The notes: generated from the letters alone by a model not told the origin. Positions 6,954 to 15,990 are shown, counted from the stretch's first letter. The stretch: 21,215 bases of DNA from Candidatus Tagabacteria bacterium CG_4_10_14_0_2_um_filter_40_13 (GCA_002792165.1 PFNV01000021.1:1-21215); one strand, 5' to 3'. Numbers and translations are program-made.

Positions 6954-9900
6954 TTAATCTTCCTGCTTTATTTCTCTTTCTTCTTCCGGTTCCGGCTGCT
7001 GGAATTCTTTTCGGAAACCTGTTCCCGCGGGGATGAGCCGGCCGATAATGACATTTTCCTTGAGACCTCTTAAATAATCTTTCGCTCCTCGGATGCTGGC
7101 TTTAATTAAAACTCTGGCCGTATCCTGGAAAGAAGCCGCGGACAAGAAGCTGGAAGTGGAAAGCGCCACCTTGGAAATAGGCATAACTAAAAGCGTTGCC
7201 TTAGCCAAAGTCTTACCTTCTTTTTCGAGACGGTTATTTTCTTCGAGAAAATCCGAACGCTCGACAATTTCACCTTCGCCGAAATAACTGTCTCCAGTTT
7301 CTTTAATTTTAAAGCGCGAGAACATCTGTTTCACAATTACTTCAATATGTTTTTTATTAATAGACGCGCCCTGAATAGCGTAAATTTTTCCCACTTCATT
7401 AAGGATATAATTCTGGACAATTTCCTGTGAAGCGACGGTGAACAAATGCTTGATGTCGATGGGACCGGAGCAAAGAACGTCGCCTGGTTTTACTTCCTGT
7501 CCTTCTTTGACAAGTAAATTTTTTCCGAAGGGAATAGTATATTCTTTCACTTCTTCTTTTTTTTTCTTTTTTCCGCCTACGCCAAGGCTTCGGCGGACAG
7601 GCTTTGATTTTTCTCCCGCGCTATCAGCATCTGTCAAAATTCTTACGATTTTTTCCTGCGCTATTTGCTTAATTTCTAAAATTTTTCCGTTCACTTCGGA
7701 AATAACAGCGGGGCTTGAAGGAATGCGCAATTCAAAAATTTCTTCGACACGAGGCAAACCAAGAGTAATATCTCCTCCGCCAGCTACGCCGCCGACATGG
7801 AAAGTTCTCATTGTAAGCTGAGTTCCCGGCTCGCCGATTGCTTGAGCCGCAATAATACCAATGGCTTCACCCGGCTTGATTAATAATCCGGAACCCAAAT
7901 CGTTGCCGTAGCACATCTGGCAAATTCCTCTAACGACCTGGCAAGTGATGGGAGAACGGATAAAGACTTCATCTATTTCTGACTGCTTAATTATTTCCGC
8001 CTCTTCCGTATTTAAAATATGGTTTCTTTTTAAAATAATTTTCTTGCCGTCTCCAGACGAAAACGCAAGCTCGCGGGCTAAAGTTCTACCCGTAAGCCGT
8101 TTCATTAAATCGTCTCCATTCGCCTCGACATCGGCTTTCGACAAACGAAAACCTTTTTTCTCCTGGCAATCTCCTTCGCGAATAATTAAATCCTGCGCGA
8201 CGTCAACTAAGCGGCGCGTCAGATAACCCGCTTTAGCGGTTTTTAAAGCCGTATCGGTTGTTCCCTTTCTTGCGCCATGAGTGGAAATAAAATATTCCAA
8301 AACATTCAATCCTTTTTTATAACTGGAGATAATAGGCAAATCAATAATTTTTCCCGCCGGATTGACCACTAATCCTTTCATGCCGGACATCTGAGAAACC
8401 TGGTCCCAGCTTCCTCTGGCAGCGGAAGAGACCATAATCTTAACGGGACCGAATTCATCAAGGGCTTCCGGCACCAAACTGTTAATTTTTTGCTTCACGT
8501 TCTGCCAAATTTCGATAACTTTGTCATAACGTTCTTCGGCCGTAAGAAGACCGCTATTATAATGTTTTTCGACTTCTTTTTCCTGTTTTATGGCTTCTTC
8601 GACAATCGCTCCTTTTTCTTTCGGCTCTATCAAATCGTTGATACCCCAGCTGATGCCCGAAATAGTCGCGTACTTGTATCCAAATTCTTTAATTTTATCC
8701 AAAATGGGCGGGGTTGCGTCGACGCCGTAACACTTAATGAGACGCTTTACTATCTCCGCAATTTTTTTCTTGTTCAGTTCTTCATTTACATATTCAAAAT
8801 CCGAAGGCAAAACGCTGTTAAAAAGCAGTTTGCCGACCGTAGTTTCAATAAGTTTTTCGGTGAATATTTGATATTTCGGCGTCGACGTAACCAGAACCTT
8901 TATTTGCGCTTGGAGATCGACATAGCCGAAATCATAAGCCGTGATAGCTTCATTCGGACTGGAAAATATTTTTCCTTCACCTTTTGTTCCTTTTCGAATT
9001 TTTGTCATCCAATAGCAGCCAAAAACAATATCCTGTGATGGATTAACAGTCGGTTCTCCCATGCCCGGTCCCAAAAGATTTTTTACCGAAGCCATGATTT
9101 CTTTCGCTTCTTTTTGGGCCGAGTCTAACAAAGGAACGTGAACGGCCATCTGGTCTCCGTCGAAATCCGCGTTAAAAGCGGCGCAAACCAATGGATGAAT
9201 CTGAATGGCATTGCCTTCAATAAGAATTGGCTGAAATGCCTGAATACCCAAGCGGTGCAAAGTGGGCGCGCGGTTCAAGAGAACATATTTGTCTTTAATA
9301 ACTTCTTCGAGCGCCGCCCAAACATCGGGGGTGGCATCGTCTATCAACCGACCGGCGCCGCGAACATTATAAGCTAATCCGGCTTTTATCAGCTTGGAAA
9401 TTACAAAAGGCTTGAAAAGTTCAAGAGCCATGTGTTTAGGGAGGCCGCACTGATGCATTTTTAGTTCCGGACCGACAACAATAACGGAACGACCCGAATA
9501 ATCGACGCGCTTCCCCAAAAGATTCTGACGGAATCTTCCCTGTTTTCCGCGCAACATATCGGCCAAAGAACGTAGAGGGCGTCTTTGAGCCTGACTCACT
9601 GCCGTGGCTTGACCGCGACGGATGGAATTATCTATCAAAGCATCAACCGCTTCCTGCAACATTCTTTTTTCATTGCGACAGATAACTTCCGGCGCTTTAA
9701 GTTCGATTAATTTTTTAAGACGGTTATTTCTGTTTATGATGCGGCGGTACAAATCATTGACATCAGAGGTGGCGTGACGGCCGCCCTCAAGCTGAACCAT
9801 CGGACGAAAAGCGGGCGGAATAATGGGAAGAACGGTCAAAAACATCCACTCGGGCCGTATGTCGACACGTTCCATCGCTTTAATAAGACTTATTTGCTTT

Positions 9901-10649
9901 AAAAATTTTTTTTGCAATTGAGGGTTGGAAGTTTTTTCCTCTTCCGCCATCAAAGATTTTCTCATCTCGGCAAGATTTATCTTTTTGCATATATTGAAAA
10001 GCGCTTCCGAACCGATTTCCGCTTCAAAAATGTCTCCGTATTTTAAACTAAGGCGGTGATATTCTACTTCGCTTATGACTTTATTAAGCCGTAAATCATT
10101 AATTTCATTTTTTGATTTGTCGTATGCCGCTTTAAGCGCCGCTTTCTTTTCTTTTTCAATAAGATTTTTCGATTTTGCCTTATATTCTTTATCTAAATTT
10201 TGAAAAGTTTCCAGTTTTGTTTTTTCATTAACTTTGGTAATGATATAGCTCGCGAAATAAATCACTTTCTCTAATTCGGGAACGGAAAGATTCAGAAGAA
10301 GACCGAGAACCGACGGAATACCGCGGAAATACCAAATATGAGAAACCGGAGACGCCAAAACAAGATGTCCCATTCTTTCCCGCCTGACGATGGAACGCGT
10401 TACCTCTACCCCGCATTTTTCGCACACGATTCCTTTATATCTGATACGGCGGTATTTTCCGCAATAACATTCGTAATCTTTTTCCGGACCGAAAATGCGC
10501 TCGTCGAAAAGACCGTCGCGTTCGGCGCGCTGCGTCCTATAATTGATCGTTTCCGCTTTTGTCACTTCGCCGCAAGACCACGATAAAATTTTCTCCGGCG
10601 AGGCGAGTTTTAATATTATTGACTTAAAATCCGTGACTTTTGTTTCCAT
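6954..10649 (-). CDS. rpoC: DNA-directed RNA polymerase subunit beta'
   Basis: The 1231-aa beta' subunit forms the clamp and the active site. The N-terminal zinc ribbon is intact (Cys61, Cys63, Cys76, Cys79), as is the second zinc site (Cys828, Cys903, Cys910, Cys913). The catalytic motif NADFDGDQ at 493-500 carries the three Mg-binding aspartates (495, 497, 499). The bridge-helix region (SAARGSWDQVSQMSGMKG, about 742-759) is conserved. It is shorter than E. coli RpoC, with no large trigger-loop insert. A lysine-rich, low-complexity loop (PVRRSLGVGGKKKKKEE) in the C-terminal third is encoded by a palindromic GC-rich patch at 7572-7596. It starts 9 nt after rpoB, so the two are certainly cotranscribed. 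Confidence 0.98.
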   Translation of the reverse strand: METKVTDFKSIILKLASPEKILSWSCGEVTKAETINYRTQRAERDGLFDERIFGPEKDYECYCGKYRRIRYKGIVCEKCGVEVTRSIVRRERMGHLVLASPVSHIWYFRGIPSVLGLLLNLSVPELEKVIYFASYIITKVNEKTKLETFQNLDKEYKAKSKNLIEKEKKAALKAAYDKSKNEINDLRLNKVISEVEYHRLSLKYGDIFEAEIGSEALFNICKKINLAEMRKSLMAEEEKTSNPQLQKKFLKQISLIKAMERVDIRPEWMFLTVLPIIPPAFRPMVQLEGGRHATSDVNDLYRRIINRNNRLKKLIELKAPEVICRNEKRMLQEAVDALIDNSIRRGQATAVSQAQRRPLRSLADMLRGKQGRFRQNLLGKRVDYSGRSVIVVGPELKMHQCGLPKHMALELFKPFVISKLIKAGLAYNVRGAGRLIDDATPDVWAALEEVIKDKYVLLNRAPTLHRLGIQAFQPILIEGNAIQIHPLVCAAFNADFDGDQMAVHVPLLDSAQKEAKEIMASVKNLLGPGMGEPTVNPSQDIVFGCYWMTKIRKGTKGEGKIFSSPNEAITAYDFGYVDLQAQIKVLVTSTPKYQIFTEKLIETTVGKLLFNSVLPSDFEYVNEELNKKKIAEIVKRLIKCYGVDATPPILDKIKEFGYKYATISGISWGINDLIEPKEKGAIVEEAIKQEKEVEKHYNSGLLTAEERYDKVIEIWQNVKQKINSLVPEALDEFGPVKIMVSSAARGSWDQVSQMSGMKGLVVNPAGKIIDLPIISSYKKGLNVLEYFISTHGARKGTTDTALKTAKAGYLTRRLVDVAQDLIIREGDCQEKKGFRLSKADVEANGDDLMKRLTGRTLARELAFSSGDGKKIILKRNHILNTEEAEIIKQSEIDEVFIRSPITCQVVRGICQMCYGNDLGSGLLIKPGEAIGIIAAQAIGEPGTQLTMRTFHVGGVAGGGDITLGLPRVEEIFELRIPSSPAVISEVNGKILEIKQIAQEKIVRILTDADSAGEKSKPVRRSLGVGGKKKKKEEVKEYTIPFGKNLLVKEGQEVKPGDVLCSGPIDIKHLFTVASQEIVQNYILNEVGKIYAIQGASINKKHIEVIVKQMFSRFKIKETGDSYFGEGEIVERSDFLEENNRLEKEGKTLAKATLLVMPISKVALSTSSFLSAASFQDTARVLIKASIRGAKDYLRGLKENVIIGRLIPAGTGFRKEFQQPEPEEEREIKQED
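7572..7596. repeat. GC-rich palindromic patch inside rpoC
   Basis: TCCGCC (7572-7577) and GGCGGA (7591-7596) form a 6-bp stem around an inner GCC/GGC pair. It encodes RRSLGVGG in a loop flanked by lysines and lies next to a T/C-rich tract. It resembles the short palindromes in secA and gatB. Confidence 0.45.
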
Positions 10650-10658
10650 AAAATTATT

Positions 10659-13600
10659 CTATATTCCTTCCAGTTCAACGTCTAACGCAAGACCTTTGAG
10701 TTCGTGCAATAAAACGTAAAAAGACGCGGGTAAATGCGGGTTCTTAAATCTTTCTCCTCTCACAATCGCTTCGTATGCGGATGTTCTGCCTAACATATCG
10801 TCGGATTTAATCGTTAACATTTCCTGCAATGTGTGGGCGGCGCCGTATCCTTCAAGCGCCCACACTTCCATTTCTCCAAAACGCTGGCCCCCTCCTTGAG
10901 CTTTACCTCCTAAGGGTTGTTGAGTAATAAGAGAATAAGGTCCGACCGAACGCATGTGAATTTTATCTTCAACCATGTGGGCCAATTTCATCATATAAAT
11001 CGAGCCGACGGTTACTTTTTGCTGGAAAGGTTCTCCTGTTCTGCCGTCATAAAGAGTTACTTTGCCGTCAACCGGCCATCCAGCTTTTTGCATTTCTTCG
11101 ATAATTTCTTCGTCTGTCGCGCCGTTTAGAGAAGGGCAAATCGCCTGATAGCCTAGCCGGGATGCGGCAAGCCCAAGATGAGTTTCTAAAATTTGACCGA
11201 TATTCATGCGCGAAGCAACACCCAAAGGATTTAAAATAATATCCACGGGCGTACCGTCTTCGAGATAAGGCATATCCTCAATGGGTAAAATTTTTGAAAT
11301 GACTCCTTTGTTTCCGTGGCGTCCCGCAAGTTTGTCTCCGACGGAAACTTTTCTTATTTGCGCGACTTCAATATGAATTTCCTTGATGACGCCGACATCC
11401 AATTTATCTCCGTGATCTCTGGAAAAAATTTTTATACCGACTATTCTCCCCTGCTTGCCGTGTTCCATTCTCAAGCTCGTATCTTTCACATCTCTCGCTT
11501 TCTCTCCGAAAAAAGACCTTAAAAGCCGCTCTTCGGGCGTAAGTTCCGCTTCGCCCTTGGGAGAAATTTTGCCGACCAAAATATCGCCGGATCTTACTTC
11601 CGCGCCGACACGAACAATTCCCTCCTCATCAAGATCTTTTAATTTTTCTTCGCCCACATTGGGAATATCGTAAGTTGTAATTTCCGGACCGAGTTTCGTG
11701 TCGCGCACCTGAACAGAAAATTTTTCGATATGAACTGATGTAAATTTGTCTTTTTCAACCAAGCGGCGCGATAAAATAATGGCGTCTTCGAAATTAGCCC
11801 CGTTCCAAGAAAGAAAAGCGACAACAATGTTTTGTCCCAACGCCAATTGACCATGATCACTGGCCGAAGTGTCGGCTAAAATCTGACCCTTAACAACCTC
11901 TTCGCCGCTATCTACAACCGGCCGCTGGTGAATTATCGTAAAATCATTGGAACGCAAAAAACTTACAAGTTTATAATTTTTTTCTTTGCCCGTTTTTGTT
12001 TTTAAAGTTATAGAAGTGGCGTCAACATGAGAAATCTTTCCGTTATCGTCCGCGATAAAAAGCCGTCCGCTGTCTCTAGCGGCCCTTTCTTCAATGCCGG
12101 TGGCAACAAGCGGCGCTTCTGACTGAAGACAAGGAACCGCCTGGCGTTGCATATTCGAACCCATTAATGCGCGGTTCGCGTCATCGTGTTCCAAAAACGG
12201 AATTAAACTCGTGGCGATAGAAAATGCCTGCTGAGGCGCAACGTCGATAAAATCTATTTTATCTTTTAGAACAATACCCGGCTGGCCGTGTACTCTAGCT
12301 TCAATTTCATTTTCGAGAATTTTACCGTCTTTATCGTATTCAATGCCGCTGTGAGCAATGTTGTATTTCGATTCTTCGCTTGCGTCAAGATAAACTATTT
12401 CCGAAGCGATGACTCCATTTTTGACACGCCGGTAAGGCGTTTCCAAAATTCCGTATTCATTAAGACGGCTGTAACTAGCCAAGTGCACAACAAGGCCGAT
12501 GGTCGGACCTTCGGGAGTTTCAATGGGACATATCCTTCCGTAATGGGAAATATGCACATCGCGCACCTCAAACCCCGCGCGTTCTTTAGTTAAACCGCCC
12601 GGACCCAAGGCAGAAAGTCTTCTCAAATGTTCAAGTTCGTCCAAAGTATTTTTTTGGCTCATGAATTGAGAAAGTTGGCTGGTGGTAAAGAATTTTTTCA
12701 AAACTGCCGAGAAGAGCCGGCTATTAATCAGGTTGAACGGAGTCAAAACATCGGGATCCAGCGTCGACATCCTATCCTGAATATTTCTTTTCATCCGCGC
12801 CATTCCTATGCGCAGCTGATTTTGAAGCATTTCGCCTACGGCGCGTATCCGACGATTGCCCAGATGGTCTATATCATCGGGCTGTGCCTCGGGATTATTA
12901 TTCATATTGATTACTTCGGAAACAACGGCAATCAAATCTTCGAGCGAAAGAGTTCTGGAAGCCGATTTTATATCCTTAAGCGGCAAACCGAGACGCTGAT
13001 TGAATTTATAGCGGCCAACCGAAGAAAAATCGTAGCGGGACGGGGAAAACATGTCGTCCAAAAGTTCTTTTGCGTTTTCAACCGTTGCCAATTCGCCTGG
13101 TCTAATCCGTTTGTAAATTTCAACATACGCTTCCTCTACAGTAGAGGCGTCATCTTTCTCGAAAGTTTTCTTGATATAATTTATTTCACCGTTATCGACT
13201 TTGGAAAAATTTTTTTCGATTTCTTTAGAATCTTTCAAGCCAAAAACCCGCAAGAATGTCGTAACCGGTATTTTTCTCTTGCGGTCTATGCGGACATACA
13301 TGACTCCGTCGAAATCCGTTTCCACTTCAATCCATGCTCCGCGGTTAGGAATTATTTTTGCGCCAAAAAGATTTCTGCCGCGCAAAACGTTTATCGTAAA
13401 ATATACTCCGAAAGAACGGGCAAGCTGGGCAACCACTACGCGTTCGACGCCATTGACTATAAATGTTCCGTGCTCAGTCATCAGCGGCATGTCAGTCAAA
13501 AATACATCCTGTTCTTTTGTTTCTTGTGTTTCTTTTTTTGTGAGACGCACTCTTATTTTAAGCGGAACTTCGTAGGATAAATTATTCGCCTTGGCGTAGT

Positions 13601-13808
13601 ATTCGTCGTATTTCGGTTCATCTATTGAATAATCGAGAAATTCCAAAAAAAATTCTTTCCCCGCGTAATCATTGATCGGGGAAAATTCATGAAATAACTC
13701 CTTGAGTCCTTCCTTAAGAAACCAATTGAAAGAATTCAACTGCATTTCAACCAAATTAGGAAGAGGTATAAAAGGCTCTTTATATTTGGCGAAATATTTT
13801 TTATGCAT
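10659..13808 (-). CDS. rpoB: DNA-directed RNA polymerase subunit beta
   Basis: The 1049-aa beta subunit is compact, lacking the large lineage-specific inserts of E. coli RpoB. Conserved landmarks are the rifampicin-pocket region (FFTTSQLSQFMSQKN, 373-387, then LRRLSALGPGGLTKERAGFE), CPIETPEGPTIGL, NFEDAIILSRRLV, GDKLAGRHGNKGVISKILP and the C-terminal GGQRFGEMEVWALEGYGAAHTLQEML. Ser384 occupies the position of E. coli Asp516. The gene opens the rpoB-rpoC run after a 355-nt divergent spacer and has no Shine-Dalgarno before its ATG. No ribosomal protein genes (rplJ/rplL) lie upstream, unlike the common bacterial order. Confidence 0.98.
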   Translation of the reverse strand: MHKKYFAKYKEPFIPLPNLVEMQLNSFNWFLKEGLKELFHEFSPINDYAGKEFFLEFLDYSIDEPKYDEYYAKANNLSYEVPLKIRVRLTKKETQETKEQDVFLTDMPLMTEHGTFIVNGVERVVVAQLARSFGVYFTINVLRGRNLFGAKIIPNRGAWIEVETDFDGVMYVRIDRKRKIPVTTFLRVFGLKDSKEIEKNFSKVDNGEINYIKKTFEKDDASTVEEAYVEIYKRIRPGELATVENAKELLDDMFSPSRYDFSSVGRYKFNQRLGLPLKDIKSASRTLSLEDLIAVVSEVINMNNNPEAQPDDIDHLGNRRIRAVGEMLQNQLRIGMARMKRNIQDRMSTLDPDVLTPFNLINSRLFSAVLKKFFTTSQLSQFMSQKNTLDELEHLRRLSALGPGGLTKERAGFEVRDVHISHYGRICPIETPEGPTIGLVVHLASYSRLNEYGILETPYRRVKNGVIASEIVYLDASEESKYNIAHSGIEYDKDGKILENEIEARVHGQPGIVLKDKIDFIDVAPQQAFSIATSLIPFLEHDDANRALMGSNMQRQAVPCLQSEAPLVATGIEERAARDSGRLFIADDNGKISHVDATSITLKTKTGKEKNYKLVSFLRSNDFTIIHQRPVVDSGEEVVKGQILADTSASDHGQLALGQNIVVAFLSWNGANFEDAIILSRRLVEKDKFTSVHIEKFSVQVRDTKLGPEITTYDIPNVGEEKLKDLDEEGIVRVGAEVRSGDILVGKISPKGEAELTPEERLLRSFFGEKARDVKDTSLRMEHGKQGRIVGIKIFSRDHGDKLDVGVIKEIHIEVAQIRKVSVGDKLAGRHGNKGVISKILPIEDMPYLEDGTPVDIILNPLGVASRMNIGQILETHLGLAASRLGYQAICPSLNGATDEEIIEEMQKAGWPVDGKVTLYDGRTGEPFQQKVTVGSIYMMKLAHMVEDKIHMRSVGPYSLITQQPLGGKAQGGGQRFGEMEVWALEGYGAAHTLQEMLTIKSDDMLGRTSAYEAIVRGERFKNPHLPASFYVLLHELKGLALDVELEGI

Positions 13809-14163
13809 TGGGATTATTTATTAGAAATTCAATCTATTGAAAATTAATAAAAATTGCGGCAATAAACAACCATCAGCAAGAAAACTATACTTCCGTTTAT
13901 AACTTTCTAAAAAAACAACAAAAAAAATACCTATTAAGCAAAAAAGCCCTTTTTATGTTGTATTTTCTAAGGGAACCAGAAAATATCTGTTATTTAATTA
14001 AATATATGGTGAAATTAACCACCTGATATTTAATCATAAACCTATTCAGTGAATATCGCAAGCCTATTTTTACTGCCAAATAACACCATAACAAATTAAT
14101 AAAATCTTGTCAAATCATTAAGTAATGTTTAATCTTTATCAATGTTTGTGATATATTATATAA
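13809..14163. other. Divergent intergenic region between rpoB and the HTH gene
   Basis: This 355-nt AT-rich spacer must hold the rpoB promoter (minus) and the HTH-gene promoter (plus). I see a 14-bp perfect palindrome TATTTAATTAAATA (13991-14004) and a short GGTG/CACC inverted repeat just right of it. For rpoB the best match I find is TTGTTT-17-TAATTT in the first 65 nt, which is weak. No gene or RNA gene is recognisable. Confidence 0.5.
14152..14157 (+). promoter_or_regulatory. -10 box of the HTH gene, apparently leaderless
   Basis: TATATT ends 6 nt before the ATG at 14164, so the mRNA would begin at about the start codon. No convincing -35 is found at the right distance; TTGTCA at 14107-14112 is too far away. 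Confidence 0.4.
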
Positions 14164-14439
14164 ATGCCGGCGATGAATAATAAAAAATTTTACACGATTA
14201 AAGAAGCGGCGGAATTCCTTGGCGTAACGCCGCTCACCTTAAGGAATTGGGATAAAAACGGCAAGTTTCTGGCGGGCCGCCATCCTATCAGCAATTATCG
14301 TATTTATAAAATGGAGCACCTTGAAACGCTATTAAAAGAGATAGACTCCGGCGATATCCATCATTTGAAAATTTCCAAACCAAAACAAAAATCAAAAACG
14401 GTAAAAAAACTTAAAGTAAGACTGATAGAAGACGACTAA
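14164..14439 (+). CDS. MerR/excisionase-type helix-turn-helix protein
   Basis: The 91-aa product is the only plus-strand gene. It has an N-terminal MerR-like helix-turn-helix (about 8-60: YTIKEAAEFLGVTPLTLRNW, then a wing-like segment with GRHPISNYRIYK) and a lysine-rich basic tail (about 72-86). It has no effector or dimerisation domain, so it is a small DNA-binding protein of the HTH_17/excisionase kind; targets are unknown. A second in-frame ATG lies three codons in. Its stop codon touches the 113-bp inverted-repeat element at 14440. It is divergent from rpoB and convergent with gatB. Confidence 0.8.
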   Translation: MPAMNNKKFYTIKEAAEFLGVTPLTLRNWDKNGKFLAGRHPISNYRIYKMEHLETLLKEIDSGDIHHLKISKPKQKSKTVKKLKVRLIEDD

Positions 14440-14552
14440 ACCCCGTTAGAAGTTTTCAACGTAATAAGACGCATCATTGATGGAAGCCGTAAGGCGAATT
14501 CGCTTTTATCCATTTTTAAAATCTTGGCGCTCTGCTGAACTTCTAACGGGGT
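14440..14552. mobile_element. 113-bp MITE-like element with 15-bp perfect terminal inverted repeats
   Basis: ACCCCGTTAGAAGTT (14440-14454) and AACTTCTAACGGGGT (14538-14552) are exact reverse complements around 83 nt. The interior contains the palindrome GCGAATTCGC and a GCC/GGC hairpin. The left end follows the HTH-gene stop directly, and the right end lies inside gatB, whose last 17 codons or so run into the element. There is no transposase gene and no clear target duplication. The loop is far too long for a simple terminator. Mobility is inferred from structure only. Confidence 0.6.
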
Positions 14553-15960
14553 AAATATTTTTTTTCAAAATTTCTTTCAATGCGGCGGGATTTGTTTTTC
14601 CTTTTGTCTCTCTCATCACCCGTCCAATCAAAAATTGAAGCGCTTCTTCTTTTCCTTTTTTATAATCGCTTACTGCATTATGATTTAAAGAAATAATTTT
14701 TTGCGCGGCTGTTTCTATGAAACTCTCGTCGCTCGTTTGCTCCAATCCTTCTTCTTTGACAATTACATTCGGCTCTCTGCCCGTTTCAATCATTTTTTTC
14801 AAAACATTTTTCGCCGCGCGCGAAAAAATTTCTTTTTTGGAAATCATCGCCATTAGTTCGCCGAAAGCGTGAGGACTTACGCGCAACTCATCCCATCCTA
14901 AATATTTTGAATTCATCAGCCCGATTAAATCTGATGTCAAATAATTGAAAATAAGTTCCACTGATTTGGAAGCAGGACTTCCAAGTGGAAGTCCTGCTTC
15001 CTTAAACTCCGATACGGCGTTTTCAAAAAAATCGCTCAATTGTTTATCGCGAACCAAAATTTCAATCTGTTCGTCTTTAAGATTAAATTCTTTTTTGAAT
15101 CTTTCACGTTTTTGCGAAGGAAGTTCAGGAATGGCAAACCCGCCCAAATCTAGCATTGCTAGATTTAAGGCGGGCAGGTCCGGCTCGGGGAAATAGCGAT
15201 AATCATGAGCTTCTTCTTTTTTCCGCTGGGAAAAAGTCTTTCCTCCATCTTCATCCCAACCCCTTGTCTCATGCCCTACTTTATCCCCCTTTTCCAAAAT
15301 CCCCGTTTGCCGTTCTATTTCGTAATTAATAGATTTTTCGACGGCGCGGAAAGAATTAAGATTTTTTATCTCTACCTTTATTCCCATATTAAGCGAAATA
15401 TTCACTTCGCAACGCATTGCGCCTTTTTCCATATCGCCGCTTGAGATATCCAAATAGCGCAAAATAAGCTGAAGTTCTTCGGCGAAATCTCTGGCGGATT
15501 CTCCGGAAGAAATATCCGGTTCAGTCACAATTTCCATTAAAGGAACTCCTGCCCGATTAAAATCAACCAAGCTTTCTTCTCCCTGATGCAAAAGTCTGCC
15601 TGTATCTTCTTCCAGATGAATTCTTCTGATTCTGATCCCGTTTAGTTCTCCGCCTTCAACTAATGGATACTTATATTGGGATATCTGATATCCTTTGGGC
15701 AAATCGGGATAAAAATAATTTTTCCGGTCGAATTGGGAGCGGCTTGCGATTTTTCCTCCCAATGCCATTCCCATTTTCAAAACACTTTTTACCGCCTCTT
15801 TATTTATGACAGGCAAAGTTCCGGGATGCCCCATACATATCGGGCAAACATTGATATTGGGATGCTTTTCATTTGAATCGTTCAAACAACCGCAGAACAT
15901 TTTTGTCTTCGTTTTCAGTTCAACGTGTATTTCGAGTCCTATTGTCGACGCAAGTTGCAT
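14506..15960 (-). CDS. gatB: Asp-tRNA(Asn)/Glu-tRNA(Gln) amidotransferase subunit B
   Basis: GatB binds the mischarged tRNA and, with GatA and GatC, converts Glu-tRNA(Gln) or Asp-tRNA(Asn) to the amide form. The product is 484 aa from ATG 15960 (MQLASTIGLEIHVELKTKTK); an in-frame ATG 11 codons upstream would read through the -10 box. Family motifs include MFCGC, NVCPICMGHPGTLPV, YFYPDLPKGYQISQ, VDFNRAGVPLMEIVTEPD, KIEIKNLNSFRAVEKSI-type and YRYFPEPDL; the C-terminal YqeY-like domain is present. Two palindromic inserts add about 12 residues each (encoded at 15139-15174 and 14968-15001). The final residues NIYPVRSSAERQDFKNG come from the inverted-repeat element at 14440-14552. gatA and gatC are not in the window. 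Confidence 0.96.
   Translation of the reverse strand: MQLASTIGLEIHVELKTKTKMFCGCLNDSNEKHPNINVCPICMGHPGTLPVINKEAVKSVLKMGMALGGKIASRSQFDRKNYFYPDLPKGYQISQYKYPLVEGGELNGIRIRRIHLEEDTGRLLHQGEESLVDFNRAGVPLMEIVTEPDISSGESARDFAEELQLILRYLDISSGDMEKGAMRCEVNISLNMGIKVEIKNLNSFRAVEKSINYEIERQTGILEKGDKVGHETRGWDEDGGKTFSQRKKEEAHDYRYFPEPDLPALNLAMLDLGGFAIPELPSQKRERFKKEFNLKDEQIEILVRDKQLSDFFENAVSEFKEAGLPLGSPASKSVELIFNYLTSDLIGLMNSKYLGWDELRVSPHAFGELMAMISKKEIFSRAAKNVLKKMIETGREPNVIVKEEGLEQTSDESFIETAAQKIISLNHNAVSDYKKGKEEALQFLIGRVMRETKGKTNPAALKEILKKNIYPVRSSAERQDFKNG
14968..15001. repeat. 15-bp-stem perfect hairpin inside gatB
   Basis: GGAAGCAGGACTTCC (14968-14982) and its exact complement (14987-15001) flank a 4-nt loop. It encodes roughly EAGLPLGSPAS, residues that usual GatB proteins lack at this point, and so looks like an in-frame insertion. 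Confidence 0.8.
15139..15174. repeat. Second hairpin insert inside gatB
   Basis: CCCGCC/GGCGGG (6 bp) encloses AAATCTAGC/GCTAGATTT (9 bp) around an ATT loop. It encodes part of LPALNLAMLDLGGFA, directly after the conserved YRYFPEPDL motif, where other GatB proteins are shorter. Confidence 0.75.
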
Positions 15961-15969
15961 AATAAAATC

Positions 15970-15975
15970 ATTATA
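15970..15975 (-). promoter_or_regulatory. -10 box of gatB, near-leaderless
   Basis: A perfect TATAAT (minus strand) ends 9 nt before the gatB ATG, giving a leader of about 2-3 nt at most. It sits just past the terminator of the RRM gene, so gatB is probably its own transcription unit. No good -35 is visible. Confidence 0.5.
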
Positions 15976-15990
15976 TAAAATTTCCCTGAA

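Noticed and set aside
10831..10865. GTGTGGGCG/CGCCCACAC inverted repeat in rpoB
   Set aside because: It encodes the universally conserved EVWALEGYGAAHTLQEM segment, so the pairing is probably chance; the 17-nt loop is long.
12627..13580. Long 317-codon open frame on the plus strand
   Set aside because: It lies wholly antisense to rpoB, which is highly conserved in the other frame; the translated sequence is Phe/Ile-rich and has no family features.
13947..13975. Possible terminator (CCCTT/AAGGG) in the rpoB-HTH spacer
   Set aside because: Only a 5-bp stem with a 17-nt loop, and no gene on the minus strand upstream for it to terminate.
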